Part shown: piece after piece, positions 1 to 6,196 of the stretch
How positions within the stretch are numbered: position 1 is the first letter of the stretch
How the letters are laid out: each line of letters begins with the position of its first letter
Origin: CAZOWL01 sp964583605
GTDB lineage: Bacteria; Pseudomonadota; Gammaproteobacteria; Chromatiales; Chromatiaceae
Direction of reading: 5' to 3'
DNA length: 15,967 nucleotides
Assembly: GCA_964583605.1 (NCBI GenBank)
Contig: CAZOWL010000096.1
Span: 1 to 15,967 of the forward strand
Notes under the pieces: generated by a model
What the model was told of the DNA's origin: nothing
Databases searched by the model: none
Seen by the model: only the letters and a program-made list of their open reading frames with translations
Position numbers and translations under genes: made by a program

Positions 1-2
1 CG

Positions 3-106
3 TTCGCTCCCTCGCCCTCTGGGAGAGGGTTGGGGTGAGGGAACGATCAGGGGCCAGGCGATCTTTCATCATGCGGGGTGGCTCGCCTCGCCCCACGATC
101 GTTAGC
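3..106 (+). repeat. composite REP-like repeat, copy 1 (core plus long hairpin)
   Basis: This is a two-part element. Positions 15-41 hold a small hairpin (CCCTCT / AGAGGG around GGG) followed by the tail TTGGGGTGAGGG. Positions 42-103 form a long imperfect hairpin with arms 42-60 and 84-103, each ending in AACGATC or its complement. The whole unit matches 15859-15962 in inverted orientation with 9 differences over 104 bp, and the first 50 bp are identical. Related cores without the long hairpin occur near 1447 and 1908. It looks like a dispersed intergenic REP-like element, not a gene. Confidence 0.85.
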
Positions 107-162
107 GCGGTGTCAGTTCCATTGGCACAGTCATCCGCCTAGCGAGCTGGCGGGGCCGGTGT

Positions 163-180
163 GTCGCCCTCTAGGGCGAC
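163..180 (+). repeat. perfect hairpin 1 of leader region
   Basis: GTCGCCC and GGGCGAC pair perfectly around the tetranucleotide TCTA. It is the first of three short perfect hairpins between the terminal repeat and the 224-residue exported protein gene. No known riboswitch class was recognised. Confidence 0.6.
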
Positions 181-228
181 AGGAATCATCAGCGAAGACC
201 CAGCAAAGATGCTTGCCATGGATCGCCA

Positions 229-244
229 GTCCCCTTACGGGGAC
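229..244 (+). repeat. perfect hairpin 2 of leader region
   Basis: GTCCCC and GGGGAC pair perfectly around TTAC. One base separates it from the next hairpin. There is no T-run, so it is not a classical terminator. Confidence 0.55.
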
Positions 245-245
245 G

Positions 246-265
246 GGTCGACCGGGAGGTCGACC
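246..265 (+). repeat. perfect hairpin 3 of leader region
   Basis: Two identical copies of the self-complementary octamer GGTCGACC flank GGGA. They can pair with each other as an 8-bp stem with a GGGA loop, or act as a tandem palindromic DNA site. The site lies 79 bp before the start codon of the downstream gene, so it could be an operator or a structured leader. Confidence 0.55.
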
Positions 266-344
266 TTCCGGCCCATCTTGATGGCCGACTTGTTCCACTT
301 GTTTAGGACGCGTTCCTCAGCACAACCGATCTAGCGGAGCAACG

Positions 345-1019
345 ATGAGCACAAAGAGTGACGTATCGAGAACCCTCGCGGCCGCCGGGCTGGCTGCCGC
401 GCTTGGCTTAAGCCCCCTGGTGCAAGCCGCGAGCGTCGGGGATTTCCTGAAGCAGCTCGGCGCCTTCTCGTTCGGCGGCACCGAGTTCGACGCGAGCGAG
501 ATGCAGGGCAACCAGAAGAACTGGGCCGACCGCGATCGCTGGGTCAACGAGGCGCTCGACCAGGCCTACTTGGCCCTCGCCCGTTCGGATGAGGATGTCA
601 GCCTCTTCGATTTTCAGAACTACTACAACGTCCTGTCCATCCAGTGGACGCCTGACTACCTCACGGACCCCGCGAACATCGGCAACCTCAACGCCTACGC
701 CACCTTCACCGAGTACCTCTCGCGCTACCTCAAGGTCAAGCAAGAGCTGATCAGCAAGATCGCTGAGCTGAACCGCCATTACGCGGTCTTGAAGCAGGTC
801 GACCCGCGCCAGCTCACCGGCCCCTTCCAGCTCAACACCGGCGGACAGGTCCAATCCTACACCCAGCAGGCGGCCGGCTCGGTCGACGCCACGGCCCATC
901 AAGCGGCGCTCGCGACCGCTGCCGGCGCCGTCGAGAAATACACCGCCGAGCTCAACCGCGCCATCGCCTACGGCCTCAAGCTCGAGGAGCATTTCAAGCG
1001 GGCGGCCGGTATTCCGTAA
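345..1019 (+). CDS. exported protein of unknown function
   Basis: This 224-residue protein is not recognised. It opens with a clear Sec-type signal peptide: charged start (K4, R9), hydrophobic stretch about 11-27, and an A-x-A-like site near residue 28. The mature part should therefore be periplasmic or secreted. It is about 196 residues, largely helical in appearance, without cysteines and without a later membrane segment. The ATG is preceded by GGAG at good spacing. The gene stands alone on its strand: hairpins precede it at 163-265 and stem-loops follow at 1145-1240. Codon use matches the neighbouring genes, which supports real coding. A family could not be named. The long minus-strand frame across the same bases is a shadow. 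Confidence 0.8.
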   Translation: MSTKSDVSRTLAAAGLAAALGLSPLVQAASVGDFLKQLGAFSFGGTEFDASEMQGNQKNWADRDRWVNEALDQAYLALARSDEDVSLFDFQNYYNVLSIQWTPDYLTDPANIGNLNAYATFTEYLSRYLKVKQELISKIAELNRHYAVLKQVDPRQLTGPFQLNTGGQVQSYTQQAAGSVDATAHQAALATAAGAVEKYTAELNRAIAYGLKLEEHFKRAAGIP

Positions 1020-1144
1020 TCCGCACCGCCAGCAGATCGGCCTCTCCTCCTCGTTCCAAAGGTCCCCTTGGGAGCGACCGCCCGGAAGTTCTGCTTCCAA
1101 GCCCTGCGGTCCCACCCCAAGGCACCGCCCGACCTGAGCGACGC

Positions 1145-1200
1145 CACCTCGAACCCACGTGAATCCGGGTCTGCCAGGTCACCTCGGGTGGGTTCGGGTG
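1145..1200 (+). repeat. long stem-loop after exported-protein gene
   Basis: Arms 1145-1157 and 1189-1200 pair over 12 bp (CGAACCCA with TGGGTTCG plus CACC with GGTG), with one bulged T at 1149 and a loop of about 31 nt. It is not followed by a T-run. It could protect or end the upstream transcript. Confidence 0.45.
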
Positions 1201-1210
1201 AACGAGAATG

Positions 1211-1239
1211 GCCCCCAACCTCCGCCCAGGTGTTGGGGC
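1211..1239 (+). repeat. second stem-loop, possible transcript end
   Basis: GCCCCCAAC (1211-1219) pairs with GTTGGGGC (1232-1239) with one bulged C and a 12-nt loop. It lies only 10 bp after the previous stem-loop. No T-run follows, so any terminator role is uncertain. Confidence 0.4.
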
Positions 1240-1383
1240 TCATTCCTCACCCCAGCCGACACATCTGTCGTGATCGATGGCCTGCGACGCTCTCCGCATC
1301 ACGCGCGCGAAGAGGAACGCCGCCAGGTGACCAGTTAGGGACGGTGCAAGGGTAACCGGCGCAACTTGCCGGTGAGTCCTTCT

Positions 1384-1399
1384 TCTCCCCAGCGGGAGA
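1384..1399 (+). repeat. degenerate REP-like hairpin core
   Basis: TCTCCC pairs with GGGAGA around CAGC, resembling the stem at 1447-1472. The TTGGGGTGAGGG tail is missing; GGAAGGCAAGA stands in its place. It is probably a decayed relative of the nearby core. Confidence 0.4.
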
Positions 1400-1446
1400 G
1401 GGAAGGCAAGACCCTTTCCTACCACTGACTGGCGGGGACTCCAAAG

Positions 1447-1484
1447 CCCCTCTCCCCCGCGGGGGAGAGGGGTTGGGGTGAGGG
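1447..1484 (+). repeat. REP-like core, perfect palindrome plus tail
   Basis: Positions 1447-1472 are a perfect 26-nt palindrome (CCCCTCTCCCCCG and its complement), followed at 1473-1484 by TTGGGGTGAGGG. The same tail is present at 30-41. An inverted relative lies at 1908-1944, so the DUF559 pseudogene is bracketed by opposed cores. Confidence 0.75.
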
Positions 1485-1560
1485 GGCAACGCCAGCTCGC
1501 CGCAACGAGCCAACGCCAAGGAGCGCGAGAACTGCTCGGACACCCCCGTCAAGGCTCCAG

Positions 1561-1895
1561 CGCGCCCGCGACATGCGCCACGAGCCCACTGATGGTGAGC
1601 ACTGGCGCTGGCAGCATCTGCGGGGACGGCTACTATTGGGGTGGAAACTCCGGCGACAAGTGCACCTGAGCAACGATATCGTCGATTCCTTCTGTTATGA
1701 ACGATGGCTGGTGGTGGAGCTGGATGGCGGCAGCATCAGCAGCAGAGCAAGAATGACGCGGCGTGCAGCCGCTTTCTGGAGAGCCAAGGCTATCGGGTGC
1801 TGCGCCACTGGAATCATGAAGTCTTGCTGCGCGGCGAGCGCGTGCTCGAATCCATCGTGCAGGCGCTCGGGCAAGCCGCGAATGGGGATGATTGA
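1561..1895 (+). pseudogene. DUF559 family endonuclease-like gene, frameshifted
   Basis: Two overlapping frames together make one DUF559 protein, a small restriction-endonuclease-like family of about 110-130 residues. The first frame, from 1561 through the ATG at 1573, gives RARDMRHEPTDGEHWRWQHL, then LLGWKLRRQ, IVDSFCYERW and LVVELDGG. The second frame, from 1731 to the stop at 1893-1895, gives QHQQQSKNDAACSRFLESQ, GYRVLRHWNHEVL and VLESIVQAL. The frames meet at 1729-1731, where GGC-GG-CAG lacks one base between the conserved glycines and QH. The E-L-D-G-G core and the RxWNxEVL end are family hallmarks. No clear start precedes RARD in frame, so the 5' end may also be damaged. Sequencing error is the main alternative to a true pseudogene. 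REP-like cores lie on both sides. Confidence 0.8.
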
Positions 1896-1907
1896 GGCAG
1901 GCTTCTC

Positions 1908-1944
1908 CCCTCACCCCAACCCTTCTCCTCTCAGGGTAGAGGGG
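1908..1944 (-). repeat. REP-like core, inverted and imperfect
   Basis: CCCTCACCCCAA (1908-1919) is the complement of the TTGGGGTGAGGG tail. An imperfect stem follows to AGAGGGG at 1938-1944. Orientation is opposite to the 1447 copy. It begins 12 bp after the DUF559 stop codon. Confidence 0.7.
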
Positions 1945-2104
1945 CTTTGCCCGCGGTCGACTTCAGACGGGAGACAGGGGTTTGACGCTCACTATCCAGC
2001 GGGGTCGAGGTGAGAGGGAAAGCTGCGGGGACCTGTTGAGGTTGTTTTTGCGCCGATACTTACGGCGGAAGAATCTGTCACGAGAGATAACTGCCTTGAC
2101 CGCA

Positions 2105-2590
2105 TCAGATGCTTGCTTGCGATCCGTTCGCCGGCAGGAAGTTGTCGTCGAGGATGGATGCGTCGGGGTAGGGACAGGCGACGGGAAAGGTCTCGATGGG
2201 CAGGCCGCTTTCCGCGGCCGCCAGCTCACGGGCATCGGCGTAAGCCGAGTGCACCGCCGCCGGCCAAAGCCGCTGTAGGCCAGGGTGCTTGCGCAGCAAC
2301 AGTCTCAGTTCGGTACGCAGATGGATGATCGTTATTCGCCAACTGCGCCCATCGAATTCCCGCCAACGGTCACTGAGCTGGTCGTACTGAAACTGCCATT
2401 TGAGTAGGTGGGCGAGCAGGATCCGCAGGCGGCTCTCCAGACTACGCTGCTCGCCCTTGCCCATGTCGCGCAGCTCCTCGATCAGGTGCTCAATGTCCAA
2501 CTGGTCGAAGCGACCGGCCCGAAGGAGGTCGGCGTTTGCCTCCGCCCATGCGCTGTAGTCGTGCTCGTACAGATGCCTGAGATCGCTCAT
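2105..2590 (-). CDS. DUF29 domain-containing protein
   Basis: This 161-residue protein matches the DUF29 family closely. It has the N-terminal YEHDYSAWAEANADLLRAGR and DQLDIEHLIEELRDMGK segments, the ESRLRILLAHLLKWQFQ helix, and the C-terminal GLPIETFPVACPYP segment. The usual size is 140-165 residues, so it appears complete. DUF29 is a helical cytoplasmic family of unknown molecular function, often multicopy in cyanobacteria and purple bacteria. The ATG is supported by GGAGG (complement at 2598-2602) seven bases upstream. The gene is divergent from the Uma2 gene across 292 bp. No role can be given. Confidence 0.92.
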   Translation of the reverse strand: MSDLRHLYEHDYSAWAEANADLLRAGRFDQLDIEHLIEELRDMGKGEQRSLESRLRILLAHLLKWQFQYDQLSDRWREFDGRSWRITIIHLRTELRLLLRKHPGLQRLWPAAVHSAYADARELAAAESGLPIETFPVACPYPDASILDDNFLPANGSQASI

Positions 2591-2682
2591 GCGCTTGCCT
2601 CCGATGACTCTGTCTGAAATCTATCGCCCGGGGCTGCTGGCTGCAAACGGTGCTGCTCAGGCTGGGTCCATTTAGCCCCCTG

Positions 2683-2709
2683 GGCTGGGGTAAGGCACCA
2701 ACCCCAGCC
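2683..2709 (-). repeat. perfect 8-bp stem-loop between divergent genes
   Basis: GGCTGGGG (2683-2690) pairs with CCCCAGCC (2702-2709) around an 11-nt loop. It lies about 93 bp upstream of the DUF29 start codon. It may be an operator, a structured leader or a repeat; no other copy is seen in this window. Confidence 0.45.
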
Positions 2710-2772
2710 TCCGGCCCTCATATCTCGATGCCGCCCCTGACAACGGTGCTCGAGCCGCTGAGTTGAAGCGTC

Positions 2773-2800
2773 TGGAAGTCGCATCATCTCGTTGTACAAT
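2773..2800 (+). promoter_or_regulatory. possible promoter for Uma2 gene
   Basis: TACAAT at 2795-2800 matches the -10 consensus at five of six bases. A weak -35-like TGGAAG lies at 2773-2778 with 16-bp spacing. It would give a 5' leader of about 75 nt before the ATG at 2883. This is inferred from motif match only. Confidence 0.25.
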
Positions 2801-2882
2801 CGCCGTGTCCCTGAGTCCAACACCGGTCCAGGATCGTTCTGCTTAGCGGCATCCGGCCCGATTCACCGTCCAGAGAGACACT

Positions 2883-3461
2883 ATGGCCACGGCAGCCGAA
2901 GCCCTCTATCACCCCTATCGATTCGCCGTCGATGAATACCTGCGCATGGGAGAGGCCGGCATCCTCGGCAAGGAGGACCGCGTCGAGCTGATCGCCGGGG
3001 AGATCATCGACATGCCACCAATCGGAATTCCGCACACCAGCGCCCGCAACCGCGTCGCCAATAGGCTACTGCTGACGTTTGGGGAGCGGGTCATTCTGTC
3101 GGTCCAAAACCCGGTCTGGATCGGCGAATTTTCGCTGCCGCAGCCGGACATTGCGTTGCTGCGCCCACGTGCCGACTACTACGCCAGCGCCCATCCCAGG
3201 CCCGAGGACATCCTGTTGCTGGTGGAGGTAGCGGAATCCTCTCTGCCCTATGACCGTGACAAGAAGCTGCCGCTTTATGCCGCGGCCGGCATCGCTGAGA
3301 TTTGGCTCGTGGACATCCTCGGCCGCTCGCTGACGCTGTACCGAGAGCCGTGCGCCGACGGTTATGGCTCGGCGACACCGGCCCCGGACCTGACGCGACT
3401 GTCAGCGGTCCTTTTGCCGGGCCGCACCATTGATCTGGGCGGGCTATTTGGGTCAGGCTGA
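2883..3461 (+). CDS. Uma2 family (DUF820) endonuclease-like protein
   Basis: This 192-residue protein belongs to the Uma2/DUF820 group of the PD-(D/E)XK nuclease superfamily. The expected elements appear in order: YRFAVDEYLRM (12-22), RVELIAGEI with E35 and E40 (33-41), SLPQPDIALL with D89 (84-93), LLVEVAESS with E115 (112-120), and YDRDKKLPLYA with K127/K128 (123-133). AEIWLVD then follows near 138. The active-site acidic residues look intact. Length is normal for the family, so the gene seems complete. Uma2 genes are strongly multiplied in cyanobacteria and some proteobacteria; their cellular job is unknown, and nuclease activity is inferred from fold. The Shine-Dalgarno is weak (GAGAGA). 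The gene is a single unit, divergent from the DUF29 gene. Confidence 0.92.
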   Translation: MATAAEALYHPYRFAVDEYLRMGEAGILGKEDRVELIAGEIIDMPPIGIPHTSARNRVANRLLLTFGERVILSVQNPVWIGEFSLPQPDIALLRPRADYYASAHPRPEDILLLVEVAESSLPYDRDKKLPLYAAAGIAEIWLVDILGRSLTLYREPCADGYGSATPAPDLTRLSAVLLPGRTIDLGGLFGSG

Positions 3462-3826
3462 TCGATGAGCGGGCTGGGGCGATCTGTAAGGGAACGGGGG
3501 CGTCCTGAGCTCAGACACAGGCTCTCGCTCCTTTGATTCCCTCGGCTCACCCAAAGCTCGTGATCCGACCTCCACGCGGCATCGCACCGCCCGCGGCGCC
3601 GAGCTGGGGCTCGGCGCTCCCAGCTGCCGACACTGCCGGGTTAGCGTAGCGACACGCCGCGCCCCGTCCTTTCTTGGCAGCAAGAAGAGGCGAGCGCCGC
3701 CGCTCTGCTCGATCGCCTGGCGGAAAGCGGCCGCGCCGTTGACGGCTTGGCGGTTACGTTCTTCGGCTGACCGTCACACTGCACGGTGAGCTCCTTGCGT
3801 GTGCCTGGTGATGGGAGCGTGACCTA
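3462..3826. other. gene-free region before ABC ATPase gene
   Basis: No supported gene is seen in these 365 bp. A hairpin occupies 3596-3617. A short plus-strand frame at 3645-3770 ends in DRLAESGRAVDGLAVTFFG and has coding-like codon use. It could be a gene remnant but was not recognised. No clear promoter for the ABC gene could be picked out. Confidence 0.5.
3596..3617 (+). repeat. perfect hairpin, no T-run
   Basis: GCGCCGAG (3596-3603) pairs with CTCGGCGC (3610-3617) around CTGGGG. It lies 135 bp after the Uma2 stop codon and about 210 bp before the ABC gene. A terminator role is possible but unsupported by a T-tract. Confidence 0.45.
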
Positions 3827-5641
3827 GTGAACGACCCAGTCCTCGACATCTCGGACCTCAGCGTACAGATCGCGCGACAGGGGCAGGTTGTCTGGGTCAT
3901 CAAGGGGTTGGACCTCCAGATCGCCCGCGGCGAGACCTTGGCGCTGCTCGGCGAATCCGGCTCGGGCAAGACGATGGTGGCGTTGACCGTGATGCGGCTG
4001 TTGCCCAGCGCGGCACGCATTGTCTCCGGGCGGATCGCCCTCCGCGGCACCGATTTGCTGTCGCTGCCCGAGCGGGCAGTGCAGAGGATCCGCGGTGGAC
4101 GGGTCGCAATCATCTTCCAGGAGCCGCAGGCCGCGCTGAATCCGGTCCTGCCGATCGGCCGCCAGATCGCCGAGGCCGTGCGCCGGTACGACGCGGTCCG
4201 CCGCAGCGATCGCGTCCGGGCGAGGGTTGTGGACCTGCTCGACGAGGTAGGCCTTGCCGACCCGACGAGCCGTTGCGATGATTATCCCCATCAGCTCTCG
4301 GGCGGCATGAAGCAACGCGCGATGATCGCCATGGCCTTGGCCGGGCGCCCGGAGCTCCTGATCGCTGACGAGCCGACGACCGCCCTCGATGTGACGCTCC
4401 AGGCCGAGATCCTGGCGCTGCTGCAATGCCTACAGCAGCGCCACGGTATGGCAATGCTGCTGATCACCCACGACTTCGGCGTCGCGGCCAAGACTGCAGA
4501 CCGATTGGCGGTGATGTGCGCCGGGCGTCTCCTCGAGACCGCTCCGACGGCGACCTTCCTCGCCGCTCCGGGGCATCCGTACAGCCGACGACTGCTGGCC
4601 AGTCGGCCGGGGCTGATGCGCCAGACGAGGCGGTGCATTGCCAGCCAGGCACGGGCGGCATCGCAGACGCTGCTCGAGGTCGCGGATCTCGTCATCGATT
4701 TCCCGATGCGGCGCGTCGCCGGTCAGGTGCGGGCCGTCGACGGCGTCTCGCTCGCCCTGTCCTCCGGCCAGACCTTGGCGTTGGTCGGCGAGTCAGGTTG
4801 CGGGAAGACGACGCTCGGCAAGGGACTGGCCCAGCTCCTGCCGGCCACGGCCGGCACCGTGCGTTTCCGCGGGCAAGCGCTCGCAGCTGCGGAGCTATCC
4901 AAGGTGAGGCACCTACGCAAGGAGCTGCAGATCATCTTCCAGGACCCCTATGCGTCAATGAATCCGCGGATGCGAGTCGGTGACATCATCGCCGAAGGGC
5001 TGGTCACTTTGGGGCTCGAGCGACGGCGAGATGGACGGCGTCGTCGCGTGGCCGAGCTCTTGAACCGGGTGGGTTTGAGCTCTGAGCAGGCTGCACGATA
5101 TCCCCACGAGCTCTCAGGCGGCCAGCGCCAGCGGATCGCTATCGCGCGGGCGCTTGCGGTCGCGCCACGGCTGGTTGTCTGTGATGAGCCGACCAGCGCG
5201 TTGGATGTCTCGGTGCAGGCGCAGATCCTCGGCCTACTCCAGAAATTACAGCGCGAGGACGGGATGGCCTACGTGTTGATCACCCACGACCTGGCTCTCG
5301 TCGCGCAGATCGCCGATCAGGTCGCCGTCATGTATCTCGGAAAGATCGTGGAGCAGGGTCTCGCGGGGGAGGTGCTCGAGGAGCCGCAGCACCCGTACAC
5401 CCAGGCCCTGCTATCGGCCATGCCGACGATCGACAGCGCTGAGCCGCGTCCGATGAAGGTTCTTGCCGGCGATCGGCCCTCGCCAGCCGACCCGCCGCGT
5501 GGTTGCCGTTTCCATCCGCGCTGTCCCGAGGCCCGCGCCGCCTGTGCGGCAGCTCAGCCGCGGGAGGTCGCGCTCAGCGCCGAGGGTACGCGATGCGTAC
5601 CCTACCTTGCGCTCACTACCTTGCGCTCACTAGGTAAGTAG
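3827..5641 (+). CDS. yejF: double-domain peptide/nickel ABC transporter ATPase, YejF/DppDF type
   Basis: The 604-residue protein carries two complete ABC ATPase domains of the oligopeptide uptake class. Domain 1 has Walker A GESGSGKT (42-49), signature LSGG (157-160), Walker B LLIADEP (177-183) and H-loop ITHD (213-216). Domain 2 has GESGCGKT (321-328), LSGG (429-432), LVVCDEP (449-455) and ITHD (485-488). A cysteine motif, C560, C566, C573 and C590, follows; related DppD/OppD proteins bind an iron-sulfur cluster there. It would energise import of peptides or similar solutes at the inner membrane. The GTG start has GGGAG nine bases before it. No permease or binding-protein gene lies nearby, so it is an orphan here. 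The last residues are altered by a 14-bp tandem duplication. The symbol yejF is the closest architecture; the true substrate is unknown. Confidence 0.93.
   Translation: MNDPVLDISDLSVQIARQGQVVWVIKGLDLQIARGETLALLGESGSGKTMVALTVMRLLPSAARIVSGRIALRGTDLLSLPERAVQRIRGGRVAIIFQEPQAALNPVLPIGRQIAEAVRRYDAVRRSDRVRARVVDLLDEVGLADPTSRCDDYPHQLSGGMKQRAMIAMALAGRPELLIADEPTTALDVTLQAEILALLQCLQQRHGMAMLLITHDFGVAAKTADRLAVMCAGRLLETAPTATFLAAPGHPYSRRLLASRPGLMRQTRRCIASQARAASQTLLEVADLVIDFPMRRVAGQVRAVDGVSLALSSGQTLALVGESGCGKTTLGKGLAQLLPATAGTVRFRGQALAAAELSKVRHLRKELQIIFQDPYASMNPRMRVGDIIAEGLVTLGLERRRDGRRRRVAELLNRVGLSSEQAARYPHELSGGQRQRIAIARALAVAPRLVVCDEPTSALDVSVQAQILGLLQKLQREDGMAYVLITHDLALVAQIADQVAVMYLGKIVEQGLAGEVLEEPQHPYTQALLSAMPTIDSAEPRPMKVLAGDRPSPADPPRGCRFHPRCPEARAACAAAQPREVALSAEGTRCVPYLALTTLRSLGK
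5584..5602 (+). repeat. 19-bp palindrome in ABC gene 3' end (family copy 1)
   Basis: GGGTACGC and GCGTACCC pair perfectly around GAT. Relatives occur at 11188-11206 and 13513-13533, all in the same orientation. Here it is translated, encoding residues E586 to V591 or so of the ABC ATPase. Confidence 0.65.
5602..5632 (+). repeat. 14-bp tandem duplication at ABC gene stop
   Basis: CTACCTTGCGCTCA occurs twice head to tail (5602-5615, 5616-5629), followed by CTA of a third unit. Since 14 is not a multiple of three, the duplication shifts the plus-strand frame. The product ends YLALTTLRSLGK; with one unit it would end YLALTR. The minus-strand gene ends in the same repeat but keeps a TAG with either one or two units. 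Confidence 0.85.
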
Positions 5642-6049
5642 GACGAGGCTCACGAGAAAGGCGAGCGCTAGAGCGCCGACCAGGCTCCAAAGCCGATCAG
5701 ATCTCGCCTGACGTGAGCGTCGCCGGAGGATGGTTCGCGCTAGGACGATGTCCCCTTCCAGGCTAGGATCGAGATGAAGTCGCCGATGGGGCAGATCCAC
5801 GGCCTCCACAGCGGCGATCGCCTCGAGCAGCTCGGACCGATAGAGGCGAGCGTCGACATCTACCAGCGATCGGCAAAGCGCGTCATGTGAATGCATCAGC
5901 GCTGCCTCGATGTCGTGGAAACGGGCCGCGTAGCGGACCCGCGTCGGCGCACCCGGCCCCGCAAAGACCTCAGCACAATCGGCCGTTCTAAGGCGAACGA
6001 GACCGGGTTGGTCATCGCGGGTTTCGACGACTAGGCAGCCGGATTGCAT
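5630..6049 (-). CDS. hypothetical tail-anchored membrane protein
   Basis: This 139-residue protein is not assigned to a family. The soluble part (about 1-115) contains RYAARFHDIEAALMHSHDAL and LVDVDARLYRSELLEAIAAVE, likely helical. A basic stretch RRRSRQARSDR then leads into one hydrophobic segment, LWSLVGALALAFLVSLVLL, reaching almost to the C-terminus. That layout is a C-terminal membrane anchor with the main body in the cytoplasm. ATG at 6049 is preferred; a TTG directly before it would add one residue. The Shine-Dalgarno is weak. The gene converges with the ABC ATPase gene, and the two coding ends overlap by 12 bp inside the 14-bp repeat. Codon use is like the neighbours. Function unknown. 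Confidence 0.75.
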   Translation of the reverse strand: MQSGCLVVETRDDQPGLVRLRTADCAEVFAGPGAPTRVRYAARFHDIEAALMHSHDALCRSLVDVDARLYRSELLEAIAAVEAVDLPHRRLHLDPSLEGDIVLARTILRRRSRQARSDRLWSLVGALALAFLVSLVLLT

Positions 6050-6098
6050 CAAACCGACTTCACGTCTGGCCGCCGCGGACCGGTTCTCGCGTCAAGAT

Positions 6099-6113
6099 TC
6101 CGCTCAAAGCGGA
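6099..6113. repeat. small perfect hairpin between two minus-strand genes
   Basis: TCCGCT and AGCGGA pair around CAA. It lies downstream of the 67-residue gene and upstream of the tail-anchored protein gene. With only six pairs and no T-run, it may be an attenuator or chance. Confidence 0.3.
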
Positions 6114-6196
6114 GTTATGGCCACGCGCACCCCCCATCCGCGAGGGCCACGCGTTGCGACTGCGCTGCCGCTGTGCTGAGGGTCGGCGGCGAGCCG

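Larger units (their letters stand above)
1020..1446. other. gene-free region with stem-loops and a decayed REP core
   Basis: I see no convincing gene here. The stretch holds two stem-loops (1145-1200 and 1211-1239) and a degenerate REP-like hairpin at 1384-1399. The open frames crossing it are low-complexity translations of the repeats. Confidence 0.6.

Noticed and set aside
163..344. Known riboswitch upstream of the exported protein
   Set aside because: I compared it by eye with c-di-GMP, cobalamin, glycine, fluoride and mini-ykkC patterns; the conserved loop bases are not there.
408..1115. 235-codon minus-strand open frame
   Set aside because: It is antisense to the exported protein gene, with low-complexity E/G/L/V composition. 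The plus-strand frame has a signal peptide and a Shine-Dalgarno.
1247..1552. Minus-strand frame with PHPNPSPPRGRG
   Set aside because: This is the translated REP-like core; proline-rich tails of this kind are repeat artefacts.
3645..3770. Frame ending DRLAESGRAVDGLAVTFFG
   Set aside because: Codon use is coding-like, but there is no start codon and no recognised family; kept only as a note in the intergenic entry.
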